From: SG8-38 sp041576815
GTDB taxonomy: Bacteria; Myxococcota_A; Polyangia; Polyangiales; Houyiibacteriaceae
Length of the DNA stretch: 64,000 bases
Assembly (NCBI GenBank): GCA_041576815.1
Contig: JBFGKE010000003.1
Location: forward strand, 104,991 to 168,990
Direction of reading: 5' to 3'
Made by a program: the position numbers and the translations under genes. Below the pieces are notes generated by a model. The model saw nothing but the letters and a program-made list of their open reading frames with translations. It was not told where the DNA came from and ran no database searches. Positions 23,229 to 32,314 of the stretch are shown here, piece after piece (position 1 is the stretch's first letter; each line of letters opens with the position of its first letter).

Positions 23229-25316
23229 ATGACGGCCCTCGTCCAAGCAGCGCTGCGCGTGAGGCGTACGGCGCGGTTGGCGTGGGGATTGGCGGCGGCG
23301 CTCGTGCTGGCGTCGTTCCTACTCGGCGGCTTCTTCATTCCGGTCGATCGAACGCTCGGGTGGGGACACGCCGCGTGGGCCGCTGCCTGGCTCGCCTTGT
23401 TCGTGTACCGCGTTCGCGACATCCGGCGGAACGGCGCAGGGACGTTGAACGAGATCGAGCTCGGTGTGCTCTTGCTCGTCGGGGTTCACGCCATCGTTCA
23501 GCTCCGCGGCGGCGTCGACGGTACGCTCCATCCACTCACTTACGTCGCGGTCGCGTTCGTCGGATCGTTTGCTGCCGGCCGTCGGGGCGTCTCGCTGGTG
23601 CTCTTCGCCGTCGCGCTCGATTTCGGCGTTTCGTTCTTCGGCCAAGGGATTCGCGACACCACCATGCTCGGTGCGAATGCGTTCTTCGCCTCGTGTTTCG
23701 GCGCGCTCAGCCACTTGTTCACGCGCGCCGAGATCGCGCGCGTTCGCCGTCGGTCCCAGCTGGAGCTAGCCGCTGAAAAGGAGCGGGTTCGCGACGACAC
23801 GCGCCTTTTCCGGCTCGTGGCCCCGTCGTCAGACGGCGTGCGAGACGAAGATCGACTGATCCAAACCAGCGTGCAAGAGGTCCGGCAAGCGCTCTATCAT
23901 GCGCTTCAGCTCCTTCACGAAACGCTGGAGCTGCACACGTGCGTTCTGCTGATGCCCACGGGGGAGTCCGATCAGCTGCGCATCGCCGAGCTCGTCACTC
24001 GGAGCGACGCCATCGCGGAGGGCCCTTTTTCGCTCGGTGCGGGAGCGGTTGGGGCCGCCGTGCGCCGGAGGCTGACCACGAGCCTTCAGCAGGTTCGGCC
24101 CGGCTACCTCGGGATTTGCTACTACCGGGGGCCGGCTGCGGTCAAGTCGTTCATCGCCGTTCCCGTGCTCGAGCGCGGCCATCTCCGCGCGGTGCTCTGT
24201 GCCGACCGAGTCATCGATCGCCCCTTCAGCGCCAAGGAAGAAGAGCTGCTCCGGAACAGCACCTCGCACATTCTTCGGGCGTTCGAAAACGAGCGCGTCT
24301 TCATGCAGCTCGAGCGAGCAAAGCGAGAGCAAGAGATCCTCTACCGCGGGTCGCAGGCTTTGAGCACCGCGCTCACGCAAGATGCCGTGATGGCGATCGG
24401 GCTCGACGCGACGAAAGAGATCGCGCCAAACGACTTCGCCGCGATCACCGAATATCAGCCCGAAGGTCGGCGGCACATCGTGCGCCGTGCAGTTGGCGAG
24501 AGTGCGCTGGATCTCCAAGGCTTGCGGTTCCGCGACAACAACTCTCTGACCGCCATGGTCGTGAAGAATCGACACTACCTTCCCTATCGCGGCGAGTTCG
24601 ATCCGAAGCAGCAGGTGCTGTTCACCAAGAAGGCCAAGCTCAAGGGAATGGAATCGCTTCTCGTGCTGCCGCTGGTCGTGCGAGAAGAGCCGATTGGAAC
24701 CCTGATCGTCGCCTCTAGAGAATCGTCCCGATTCGGGGTGTCGGTTCGAGAGACGCTTCAAGCTTTGGCCAACCAGCTCGCCGTCGCGATGGCCAACGCA
24801 AGCGCGGTCCGACAGCTCGAAGAGATGGCGACGACGGACGGCCTGACGGGCTGCTTGAACAAGCGCGCGTTTCTCGACCAGATGGAGCAGAAGCTGATGG
24901 CGGCGCAGCGGTTCGGCCGAAAGCTCTCGGTGATCGTGACCGACCTCGATCATTTCAAGACGGTCAACGATACCTACGGGCACGCGGCGGGGGACAGGGT
25001 TCTTCAAGAGCTCGGTCGCGTGCTCAAGCGGGTGAAGCGCGAAACCGATCTCGTGGCGCGTTTCGGAGGCGAGGAGTTCTGCGTTCTCTGTGAAGAGACC
25101 GATGCAAGGGGCGCACGGCTGCTCGCAGAGCGCGTTCGCGAGGAGCTCGAATGCACCGAGCTGCAGACCGAGCTCGGGCCGCTCAAGGTCACCGCGTCGC
25201 TCGGGGTTGCGACCTTCCCAGACCACGCCGCGACGGCCGCAGACCTCTTCGTCCAGGGCGACAGGGCGCTCTACGAGGCGAAGAACGCGGGGCGAAATCG
25301 CGTCTGCACCGTCTAG
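23229..25316 (+). CDS. Membrane GAF-GGDEF diguanylate cyclase
   Basis: A 695-residue protein. Residues 15-180 contain about five or six membrane helices, followed by a short coiled region (ARVRRRSQLELAAEKERV). Two GAF-like sensory domains follow at about 205-355 and 375-530, and a C-terminal GGDEF domain from about 535. The active site is GGEEF near residue 612, with an intact inhibitory site RETD five residues before it, so the protein should make cyclic di-GMP and be product-inhibited. The ligands of the GAF domains are unknown. It converges on the permease gene with overlapping stop codons. Confidence 0.9.
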   Translation: MTALVQAALRVRRTARLAWGLAAALVLASFLLGGFFIPVDRTLGWGHAAWAAAWLALFVYRVRDIRRNGAGTLNEIELGVLLLVGVHAIVQLRGGVDGTLHPLTYVAVAFVGSFAAGRRGVSLVLFAVALDFGVSFFGQGIRDTTMLGANAFFASCFGALSHLFTRAEIARVRRRSQLELAAEKERVRDDTRLFRLVAPSSDGVRDEDRLIQTSVQEVRQALYHALQLLHETLELHTCVLLMPTGESDQLRIAELVTRSDAIAEGPFSLGAGAVGAAVRRRLTTSLQQVRPGYLGICYYRGPAAVKSFIAVPVLERGHLRAVLCADRVIDRPFSAKEEELLRNSTSHILRAFENERVFMQLERAKREQEILYRGSQALSTALTQDAVMAIGLDATKEIAPNDFAAITEYQPEGRRHIVRRAVGESALDLQGLRFRDNNSLTAMVVKNRHYLPYRGEFDPKQQVLFTKKAKLKGMESLLVLPLVVREEPIGTLIVASRESSRFGVSVRETLQALANQLAVAMANASAVRQLEEMATTDGLTGCLNKRAFLDQMEQKLMAAQRFGRKLSVIVTDLDHFKTVNDTYGHAAGDRVLQELGRVLKRVKRETDLVARFGGEEFCVLCEETDARGARLLAERVREELECTELQTELGPLKVTASLGVATFPDHAATAADLFVQGDRALYEAKNAGRNRVCTV

Positions 25317-26785
25317 CGGCCGTGCCGCTTCTCGGGCGGCCCGCCGTGGGCGGAGAGAGCAAACGATTCCTCGGGCGCGAGCACGAGCTTTCGCCTGGCG
25401 TAAAGCGCGAACCAAAGCAGCCCGAGCCCGTACCAAACCGCTGCGCCGATGACGACCTTTCGATAGATCGGGTCGGTGACGAAGAGAGCGACCAGCGTCA
25501 CCAACGCGATCGCGAGGGCAACGACCGCGCCCGGAATGCCGAGGGGGCTTCGATACGGCCGGTCGATCGTCGGAAGCCTCAGCCGGAGCAAGATGAACGA
25601 CAGCATTTGGAGCGCGTACGCGATCACGGCGCCGAAGACCGCCATGTTGAGAAGGACGGCGCCGACCGGATGCTCGGGCCCGAGCGCGTGAATGCCGTAG
25701 GCGACCGCGTAGCCGAGGGCGGCGCCGGCGAAAAGCGCGATGTGGGGCGTCTTGCGTCGCCGGTGGGTTCGCGAAAGCCATCTCGGGAAATAGCCGGCGC
25801 GCGACAGGGAGAAGATCTGTCGTCCATACGCGAAGATGATGCTGTGGAAGCTGGCGATGAGGCCGGTCACTGCGACGAGCGCGAGGAGCTTCGAGCCGAT
25901 GCCGGCGCCAAAGATCGTCTTGAAGCCCTCGAACAAGGGCTCTGCCGAGGTGCCCAGGCCGCTCGCACCGGGAGCGATGCCGGAGCTCAGAAGAAGCGTG
26001 AGAAAAGCCGAAACGACGAGGGTGAGCAGACCGTAGAGCAGACCCCGTGGAAGATCGCGTGCCGGGGCGTGGGCTTCCTCGGCTGCCAGCGGAAGCTGCT
26101 CGATTGCCAGAAAGAACCAGATCGCAAAGGGAAGAGCAGACAGCACGCCCTTCGTGCCGAATGGCAGCCACGGGCCTCGACCCGGCTCCGGGTCGACGTT
26201 TAGTGCCCAGGTGAGGTCGAAGTGAGGGAGCGCCGCGATCCAAAAGACGACGAGCACGCCGAGTGCCAGAACCGTGATCAGCACGGTGAAGCGAAACGTC
26301 ACCTCGACCCCGGCGACGTTCAAGCCGACGAAAACCGCGTACGCGGCCAACCACCAAAGAGGCTCGACGGTTTCCGGGGTGCCGAAGATCGCGCCGAGGT
26401 AGCCACCGATGCCGACGACGATCACGGCCGGCGTCAGGATGTACTCCATGTTTTCGGCGAGCCCCGTGATGTAGGCGCCCCAGGGGCCCATCGCCGATCG
26501 GGCAAACGAGTACGCGCCGCCAGTGTGTGGAAGCGCCGCCGCCATCTCCGCGATGCTGAAGCAGAGGCCGGCATACATCACCGTGATGATCACCGTGGCC
26601 GCGAGCAGGCCGCCGAAGCCTCCCGACGCGAGGCCGAAGTTCCAACCGAAGAAGTCCCCCGAGATCACCGCACCGACCCCGAGCGCCCAAAGCGACCAAA
26701 CGCCCGCGTATCGGCGAAGACCTCGCTCGTCGAAGTACCCATCCGATACGCGTACGTACTCGACGCCTTGGTCCTTTTCGCTCAT
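25313..26785 (-). CDS. APC-family permease, ethanolamine permease-like
   Basis: A 490-residue amino acid/polyamine/organocation transporter with about 12 membrane helices. The N-terminal stretch ALGVGAVISGDFFGWNFGL and the run SIAEMAAALPHTGGAYSFAR are the APC consensus, and the SGDFFGWN variant resembles ethanolamine permeases. Start is ATG 26785 (MSEKDQG); the frame upstream runs into fabI and is not used. No ethanolamine ammonia-lyase gene is nearby, so the substrate is tentative and could be another amine or amino acid. It is divergent from fabI with a 47-bp gap. Confidence 0.8.
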   Translation of the reverse strand: MSEKDQGVEYVRVSDGYFDERGLRRYAGVWSLWALGVGAVISGDFFGWNFGLASGGFGGLLAATVIITVMYAGLCFSIAEMAAALPHTGGAYSFARSAMGPWGAYITGLAENMEYILTPAVIVVGIGGYLGAIFGTPETVEPLWWLAAYAVFVGLNVAGVEVTFRFTVLITVLALGVLVVFWIAALPHFDLTWALNVDPEPGRGPWLPFGTKGVLSALPFAIWFFLAIEQLPLAAEEAHAPARDLPRGLLYGLLTLVVSAFLTLLLSSGIAPGASGLGTSAEPLFEGFKTIFGAGIGSKLLALVAVTGLIASFHSIIFAYGRQIFSLSRAGYFPRWLSRTHRRRKTPHIALFAGAALGYAVAYGIHALGPEHPVGAVLLNMAVFGAVIAYALQMLSFILLRLRLPTIDRPYRSPLGIPGAVVALAIALVTLVALFVTDPIYRKVVIGAAVWYGLGLLWFALYARRKLVLAPEESFALSAHGGPPEKRHGR

Positions 26786-26832
26786 CCGGCGGAGTGTAGC
26801 GGTTTGCCGAGACAGGCGATAAGGTTCCGCGC

Positions 26833-27753
26833 ATGCTGCCGATCGACCTCTCGGGAAAGCGGGCGTTCGTCGCCGGGGTGGCCGACGATGGCGGTTTTGG
26901 CTTTGCGATCGCCAAGGCACTGGCCGTCGCGGGAGCATCGGTGTGCGTCGGAACGTGGCCGCCCGCGCTCGCCATTTTCGAGACGCTGCTCCGTCGCGGA
27001 AAGCTCGACGAGTCGCTGACGATGCCGAATGGTGAGAAGCTCGAGCTCGAGCGAATCTATCCACTCGACGCCGAATTCGACACGCTCGAGGACGCGCCCG
27101 CGGAGCTTCGCGCGCAAAAGCGCTATCGAGACCGCGGGGACTTCAGCATTCAGGGCGTCGCCGACCGATTGCGGGAAGACTTCGGTCCCGCGTGTCTCGA
27201 CATCGTCGTGCACAGCCTGGCCAACGGGCCCGAGGTCACCAAGCCCCTGATGGAAACGAGCCGTCACGGCTACCTCGCAGCGCTCGGTGCAAGCGCATAC
27301 TCGTTCGTATCGCTCGCTCAGCGCCTTCGACCGCTGATGCGGCCGCGCGGTGCGTTTCTCGCGCTTTCATATCTCGCGAGCCGCGGTGTGGTTGCAGACT
27401 ACGGGGGTGGCATGGCATCTGCGAAAGCCGCGCTCGAGACCGATGCACGCATGCTCGCGTTCGAGATGGGCCGCAGCGGGGGGCATCGCGTCAACGTGAT
27501 TTCGGCGGGGCCCTTTGCGTCCCGGGCTGCCTCCGCGATTGGGTTCATCCACAAGATGATCAAGTACTATGAGATGAACGCCCCGCTCGCGGACGCGCTT
27601 CGGGCCGAGGAGGTCGGCAACGCCGCCGCGTTCCTTTGCAGCCCGCTTGCAAGCGGCATCACGGGTGCGGTGCTCTACGTCGACAAGGGCTATCACGCCA
27701 TGGCCGCACCGGCCGACGTTGCAGGGCTCGTCGACGCCTTGACCGGCGGGTGA
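26833..27753 (+). CDS. fabI: Enoyl-[acyl-carrier-protein] reductase, plant/chlamydial-type FabI
   Basis: A 306-residue NADH-dependent enoyl-ACP reductase for the last step of fatty acid elongation. The N-terminal VAGVADDGGFGFAIAKALA is the altered nucleotide motif of FabI. The catalytic pair is Tyr190 and Lys198 in YGGGMASAKAALE, a spacing of seven residues between them; Escherichia coli FabI has six, while plant and chlamydial enzymes have seven with almost the same sequence. The upstream Tyr180 is also kept. An insertion around residues 60-105 lengthens the protein as in that subgroup. The C-terminal DKGYHAMA is standard. It converges on the kinase gene with stops touching. Confidence 0.9.
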   Translation: MLPIDLSGKRAFVAGVADDGGFGFAIAKALAVAGASVCVGTWPPALAIFETLLRRGKLDESLTMPNGEKLELERIYPLDAEFDTLEDAPAELRAQKRYRDRGDFSIQGVADRLREDFGPACLDIVVHSLANGPEVTKPLMETSRHGYLAALGASAYSFVSLAQRLRPLMRPRGAFLALSYLASRGVVADYGGGMASAKAALETDARMLAFEMGRSGGHRVNVISAGPFASRAASAIGFIHKMIKYYEMNAPLADALRAEEVGNAAAFLCSPLASGITGAVLYVDKGYHAMAAPADVAGLVDALTGG

Positions 27754-28722
27754 TCAGGCAGCGACCATCTCGTGCTGCGCGGTCGGGCGGAGGCTGCTCG
27801 TCTCGGGCTCCACGAGAAGCGTGGCCGCGAGAGCGCGCTCGGTGCGCACCCGGTCCTCGAGCCACGGCTCGAGCGAGCGCATGAGGGCGCGCGCGGACGG
27901 ATGGCGCGCCGCCGGGCTTCGGCTCAGCAGCTTGGCAACCAGCGCCTCCATGTCCTCGTCGACTCGCGGCGCAAAGAGCCGCACCGGGGGGGCGTCATCT
28001 CGAATGATCCGACGAAGTACAGAGTTCACGTCCGGTCCCGTGTAGGGGAGCTTGCCGGTCAAGCCCTCGAACATCGTCACCCCGATGCCGAAGAGGTCCG
28101 CCCGGGCATCGACGAACGGGTTGCCGCTCGCCTGCTCGGGAGACGCATAGCTTGGAGTGCCATACACGCGGCCGCGCTCCCGCGCGCGCTCATCCGCGGG
28201 GGCGGTTTCTGCCGCACAGACTCCGAAGTCCAGCACGTGGACGTCGAGCTCGCCGTAGCTGCCGAGGTTGAGCAAGATGTGCTCGGGCTTGATGTCGCGG
28301 TGCACGTACCCGTGCCGGTGAACGCTGTGTAAAATCGACGCGAGCCGGGCCACGATCACGCACATCTCGCGTGCGCCGAGCGGGCCGCATCGCCGCAAAT
28401 ACGACGCGAGGCTCTCCGATCGCATGTGCTTCATCACCACGTAGGGTGACCCGTCGTAGAGCGACCCGTGATCGATGACGGGCACGATGCCCGGGTGAAA
28501 GACGCGCCGCGCCACCTCGACCTCGCGCCGCACTCTGCTCGCGAGGTCTGGATTGGTTGCGTGGCCGGGCCGAAGCATCTTGACGACCACGCGCTCCAGG
28601 GTCGCGAGCCGTTCCGCCTCGAACACGATCCCGGTGCCCCCGGACCCGATCGCGTTGCCGATCCGGTACCGCCCATCGAGAAGCTGCCCCCGAAGCTCGC
28701 TCCGATCGGTTGCCGTCGACAT
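27754..28722 (-). CDS. Eukaryote-like Ser/Thr protein kinase
   Basis: A 322-residue soluble kinase. The glycine loop is IGSGGTGIVFEAE, the ATP lysine is in VVVKMLRPG, the catalytic loop is YVHRDIKPEHILL and the Mg loop is LDFGVC. The activation segment ends YASPEQ, and DARADLFGIGVTMFEGLTGKLPY follows, so it should be active. No membrane helix or sensor domain follows the kinase domain; the ~30-residue tail is simple. Such kinases are abundant in Myxococcota. Start at ATG 28722; a TTG 36 bases upstream is possible. It has no obvious target gene beside it. Confidence 0.9.
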   Translation of the reverse strand: MSTATDRSELRGQLLDGRYRIGNAIGSGGTGIVFEAERLATLERVVVKMLRPGHATNPDLASRVRREVEVARRVFHPGIVPVIDHGSLYDGSPYVVMKHMRSESLASYLRRCGPLGAREMCVIVARLASILHSVHRHGYVHRDIKPEHILLNLGSYGELDVHVLDFGVCAAETAPADERARERGRVYGTPSYASPEQASGNPFVDARADLFGIGVTMFEGLTGKLPYTGPDVNSVLRRIIRDDAPPVRLFAPRVDEDMEALVAKLLSRSPAARHPSARALMRSLEPWLEDRVRTERALAATLLVEPETSSLRPTAQHEMVAA

Positions 28723-28871
28723 GGCCGCAAGATTCAGCCGACCCTCCCTTCGGGTCAAAAAAGCCGCAGAAAGTTGGCGAAGAGCTTGCTTGATTTGCTG
28801 GCATCCTGCTTGTTGCCAGGCTGGGCGAGTGTCAGCGTTTTTTGGTGAGGTGTTCGTGGGGCACGACTGAC

Positions 28872-29033
28872 GGCGACGCGTTTGCGAAGAGCGGGCCCTT
28901 CATCCCCACCCCGCCGCCCCCACACGAGCGCCTGCCCCCACCCGTAGTCCTCCCTCCGCGCGGCACGTTGCGCTGCTTGGCGGCGCATTCGCGCTTCGCC
29001 CTTCGGGCTCGCGCTACCGCCGGCGCCACATAG
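28872..29033 (+). repeat. Dispersed GC-rich repeat, copy B
   Basis: This occupies most of the 395-bp gap between the kinase and epimerase genes. It carries the family core CCCCCACCCGTAGTCCTCCCT (about 28934-28954), then a degenerate GCGGCGCATTCGCGCTTCGCC and CTTCGGGCTCGCGCTACCGCC, matching copies A and D. The left part (28891-28931) matches the fragment after mutY in reverse. No gene is seen in it. Bases 28760-28870 hold nothing recognisable beyond a short T-run. Confidence 0.7.
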
Positions 29034-29113
29034 CCGAATTATATAGGGGACAGTCCTTTTTTTGGAGCCCGCCCGAATTATATAGGGGACAGTCCCCTTT
29101 TTTGGAGCCCGCC
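29034..29113. repeat. Tandem pair of REP-like GGGGACAGTCC(CC) hairpin units
   Basis: Two direct copies of a 39-41 bp unit lie at 29034-29072 and 29073-29113. Each reads CCGAATTATATAGGGGACAG, then TCC or TCCCC, a T-run, then GGAGCCCGC. The second has the perfect palindrome GGGGAC-A-GTCCCC. The AT-rich TTATATA is unlike the surrounding DNA. They sit four bases after the epimerase stop codon (minus strand), the same gene-end position as the related motifs at 10153 and 46314. Confidence 0.75.
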
Positions 29114-29117
29114 CGCC

Positions 29118-30035
29118 TCACCGATTCGCCATGCGAAAGCTATTGATCGTCTCGCGCTCGTCGTGATGGTACGCGTAGCGCGTTGCGCGCCGAAAGGGGT
29201 CGGCGTCGACGACGATCGGGTACTTGAGGTGCTCGATCGCGCCGTCGGGGAGGTGCGGAAGCCCGAGACGGCCGAGGCCGAGCTTGAAGAGGCTTGCCGG
29301 GACGGCGAGCGGCCGGTTGCCGGCTGCGCGCACGATGGTCGAAAGCGGTACGGGCGTGGGGCCGGCGACGTTGTAGATGCCGTGCAGCTTGTGGGCGAGG
29401 GCAGTGACGATCGCCTCGGCCGCGTCCTCTTCGTGAATGAAGTGAAACAGCGGGTCGAACCCCATCACCAGAGGGACGTTCGGCCCCCTCAGAAAAGTCG
29501 CAAGGGTGCCGTGCTTGCTCGGGCCGAGCGTGTAGACTAGCCGAAGAACGCACGTTGCGATGTCGGGGTAGCGCCAAAGCGCGGACGCCGCGTAGAGGTC
29601 GGCGGCGACGAGGTCGGCGAGCTCGGGAAACGCGTGAACCGACATCGGCGGCTCGTCCTCGGTGTGATAGAGAGGCGAGTCGGCGGCCGCGCCATAATAC
29701 GTGTGCCGGCCCACGAAGATCGCCTGCTTCACGCCGTACCGGTCGCAATGATGGATGAACGCGCGCGTGCCGTAGAGGTTCACCCGCATTCGGTCGGGGC
29801 TCTGGTGGACCAGATGCGTCACGGTCGCCATGTGAATCGCAGCGTCGGGGCGCTGCGTCCGAAATACGTCCTCGGCGGTTCGCTTGCGGACGTCGGCCTG
29901 AAAGAGCTCGATCGCCTCGGGGGCCCCCGGCCACGGACGACGATCGATGCCGACGACCTCGTACCCGAACTTGAGGAGCTTCAGCGCAGTCAGCCTGCCG
30001 AGCGTACCGGCAATCCCCGTCACCAACACCTTCAT
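29118..30035 (-). CDS. NAD-dependent epimerase/dehydratase-like (extended SDR) protein
   Basis: A 305-residue extended short-chain dehydrogenase fold: VTGIAGTLGRLTALKLLKFG (GxxGxxG) and the acidic GIDRR of the NAD pocket, then IHMATVTHLV. The usual YxxxK catalytic pair is not found where expected; that stretch reads HAFPELADLVAADLYAAS. So the protein may be a non-redox or divergent member. The start ATG 30035 overlaps the acyltransferase stop by four bases, which suggests a shared role in lipid or envelope metabolism. Substrate unknown. Confidence 0.8.
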   Translation of the reverse strand: MKVLVTGIAGTLGRLTALKLLKFGYEVVGIDRRPWPGAPEAIELFQADVRKRTAEDVFRTQRPDAAIHMATVTHLVHQSPDRMRVNLYGTRAFIHHCDRYGVKQAIFVGRHTYYGAAADSPLYHTEDEPPMSVHAFPELADLVAADLYAASALWRYPDIATCVLRLVYTLGPSKHGTLATFLRGPNVPLVMGFDPLFHFIHEEDAAEAIVTALAHKLHGIYNVAGPTPVPLSTIVRAAGNRPLAVPASLFKLGLGRLGLPHLPDGAIEHLKYPIVVDADPFRRATRYAYHHDERETINSFRMANR

Positions 30036-30895
30036 TCGAGCACCAGGTCCTCTTCCGAAATTTGCTTCTCTCGGAGCTGGCGTCCCTGCCGAATCAAGCC
30101 CCGAATGCGCTCTTTGACCTGATCGACCATCGCGTTCACGACTTCGTCACGCTCGTGCCCCGATCCCTCGAAGATCATCGGCTTTCCATAGAGCAGCTGA
30201 AACCGCGTAGGCTTCGGGACCAGGAAGATCCACTTGGTGATCGGGATGTAAGGGACGCCGAGCATTCGACCCAGCCGCTTCAGGTTCGCAATCGTCGGCA
30301 GCGCCTCCCCGCCCCCGACGAAGCCAAACGGGATGATCGGGCTTTTCGTTTCGAGAGCAAGTCGCATGAACCCGGTGCCAAACCCGACGAGCGAGTCCGC
30401 GTCCTTCGCGAGCTTCGCGGTGCCCCTCGCGCCTTCCGGGAACACGAGGAGCAGCCGATCGTCGTTCAGCAGTCGCTTGGCTTGGTCAGGGTTGCCCGTG
30501 AACTGCCCGGTTCGGCTCATCACCCGCGATGCCCCGGGAAATTGATGGATGAACTTGTCGATCATGCCGTGCAGAAGGCGGGGTGGCTCGGCGTCGAGGA
30601 GCGTCGAGCTCGACACCATCGCGCCGTCGATCGCAACTCCGCCCGAATGGTTCCCCACCAAAATCCCCCTTCCCTTTGCCGGCACGTATTCGAGTCCGTA
30701 GACGTCCACCTTGAAATAGAAGCGATAAATCCATGCGAACAAAGACGCGAAGCGGATGAGGTCGTTCTTGTCGATGCCGTAGGGATCCACCCCGAACTTG
30801 TTGAAGCTCAGGTCGAGGGCCTCGACGCGGGCCGCGACCTCGGGGTCGATGGGGAGGAGGTTATCGAGCACTTGGACGTCGATCTGTATGTGCAC
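30032..30895 (-). CDS. Lysophospholipid/glycerolipid acyltransferase (PlsC-like)
   Basis: A 287-residue acyltransferase. The catalytic box is NHSGGVAID (His and Asp of the H-x-n-D motif), the glycerol-binding FPEGARGTAK and the later PIIPFGFVGGGEA are present, and LYGKPM is near the end. The NHxGGxxxD form is closer to diacylglycerol acyltransferase-like (Tmem68-type) members than to housekeeping PlsC. Start is GTG 30895. It is 18 bp after an NtrC-type regulator gene and overlaps the epimerase-like gene, giving a probable three-gene operon. Confidence 0.82.
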   Translation of the reverse strand: MHIQIDVQVLDNLLPIDPEVAARVEALDLSFNKFGVDPYGIDKNDLIRFASLFAWIYRFYFKVDVYGLEYVPAKGRGILVGNHSGGVAIDGAMVSSSTLLDAEPPRLLHGMIDKFIHQFPGASRVMSRTGQFTGNPDQAKRLLNDDRLLLVFPEGARGTAKLAKDADSLVGFGTGFMRLALETKSPIIPFGFVGGGEALPTIANLKRLGRMLGVPYIPITKWIFLVPKPTRFQLLYGKPMIFEGSGHERDEVVNAMVDQVKERIRGLIRQGRQLREKQISEEDLVLE

Positions 30896-30913
30896 GGGGC
30901 CCGGAACGCAACG

Positions 30914-32284
30914 TCAGTCTGAATCGGGCCTGCGAAGCCCGAGGGCGCGCATCTTCTTGTAGAGATGGCTCCGCTCGAGGCCGAGGTCGGCCGCGGTCTT
31001 CGTGACGTGTCCATCGCGATGCTCGAGCGCCTTGGTGATCAGATCGCGTTCGACCGCTTCCACCATCTCCCGGAGGGGCGTTTCGGGTCGAAAGTACATC
31101 CCCGAGCTCGGCCCCGGGTCGATCGGCAGAAGCGCCCTGGCCTCGGCTTCGGTGATCGTGGTCGACGGCGTCAAGATCACGAGGCGCTCGACCAGATTCT
31201 TGAGCTCCCGCACGTTCCCCGGGTAGCCATAGCCCGCGAGCAGTTGCATGGCGCCAGGAGCGATCTCCTTTCCCGGCCGATCGTGGGCTTCGCAGGCCAG
31301 CCCGAGGAAGTGCTCTGCGAGAAAGGGAATGTCTTCGGCTCGTTCTCGCAGCGCGGGAACGCGCAATGGCACCACGTTCAGGCGGTCGAAGAGATCGGCG
31401 CGAAACCGCCCCGCCTCGATTTCTGCGTCGAGCGACTTGTTGGTCGCCGCGACCACTCGGACGTCGACGTCGACGGTCGATCCCGCGCCAACACGCTCGA
31501 TCTCCCCTTCTTGGAGGACTCGAAGCAGCTTGGCCTGCATTTGAGGCGGCATGTCCCCGACCTCGTCCAAGAAGAGAGTGCCCCCGTGCGCTCGCTCGAA
31601 CTTGCCGTGCCGTCGCTTGGTCGCGCCCGTGAAAGCTCCCGCCTCGTGCCCGAAAAGCTCGCTTTCGATGAGCCCGTCGGGAACGGCGGCGCAGTTCAGC
31701 TTCTCGAGCGGACCGTCGGCGCGCGAGGAGGCCGTATGAATCGCGCCGGCCACGAGCTCTTTGCCTGTGCCCCGCTCCCCGAGGATCAGCACGGGGGCGC
31801 TCGACGTCGCGGCGAGGCCGATTTGCTCTCGAAGACGGCGGATGGCGGCGCTTTGCCCGAGCAGGGATTCGCCCGGCCCGTATCGCCGTCGAAGGTCTCG
31901 GTTCTCCTGCTGCAGCTCCCGCAGCTCCAGGCTTCGTTTCAGTGACAGGACGAGGCGGTCGCTACCGATCGGCTTCTCGATGAAATCATCCGCGCCCCGA
32001 CGGATGGCTCGAAGCGCCACTTCGATCGTCGCGTGTCCGCTCATCATGATCACCGGGATCGAAACCTCCAGCTTTTGAAGCTCGTCCAACATGGCAAGCC
32101 CATCGATTCCGGGCAGCTGCACATCGAGCAGGATCGCGTCGAAGCTCTGCTGCCGGAGCTTGTCGAGCGCGACCTCCGCGCTCCCTGCGACCTCGACATC
32201 GTAACCTTCGAGCCCGAGCGCGCGCGAAACCGAGGTCAGAATGTTCTTTTCGTCGTCGACGACCAGGACCGTCGCGGCCGGCAT
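30914..32284 (-). CDS. Sigma-54-dependent response regulator (NtrC family)
   Basis: A 456-residue activator: receiver domain (phospho-acceptor Asp54, LLDVQLPG), AAA+ domain with Walker A GERGTGKE and the sigma-54 contact loop GAFTGA, Walker B TLFLDEVGD, then a Fis-type helix-turn-helix (GHVTKTAADLGLERSHLYKK). It activates RpoN promoters when phosphorylated. No kinase gene is adjacent on the same strand; the hybrid kinase at 34193 is the nearest. Its order with the acyltransferase and epimerase genes suggests control of lipid genes or of distant targets. Confidence 0.92.
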   Translation of the reverse strand: MPAATVLVVDDEKNILTSVSRALGLEGYDVEVAGSAEVALDKLRQQSFDAILLDVQLPGIDGLAMLDELQKLEVSIPVIMMSGHATIEVALRAIRRGADDFIEKPIGSDRLVLSLKRSLELRELQQENRDLRRRYGPGESLLGQSAAIRRLREQIGLAATSSAPVLILGERGTGKELVAGAIHTASSRADGPLEKLNCAAVPDGLIESELFGHEAGAFTGATKRRHGKFERAHGGTLFLDEVGDMPPQMQAKLLRVLQEGEIERVGAGSTVDVDVRVVAATNKSLDAEIEAGRFRADLFDRLNVVPLRVPALRERAEDIPFLAEHFLGLACEAHDRPGKEIAPGAMQLLAGYGYPGNVRELKNLVERLVILTPSTTITEAEARALLPIDPGPSSGMYFRPETPLREMVEAVERDLITKALEHRDGHVTKTAADLGLERSHLYKKMRALGLRRPDSD

Positions 32285-32314
32285 GCATCTACGCTAGCAC
32301 ACGAAGGAGTCGCG

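Noticed and set aside
23829..26975. A 1048-codon minus-strand frame spanning the GGDEF gene and the permease
   Set aside because: It crosses two well-supported genes in the wrong frames and has no domain; long frames of this kind are expected in GC-rich DNA.
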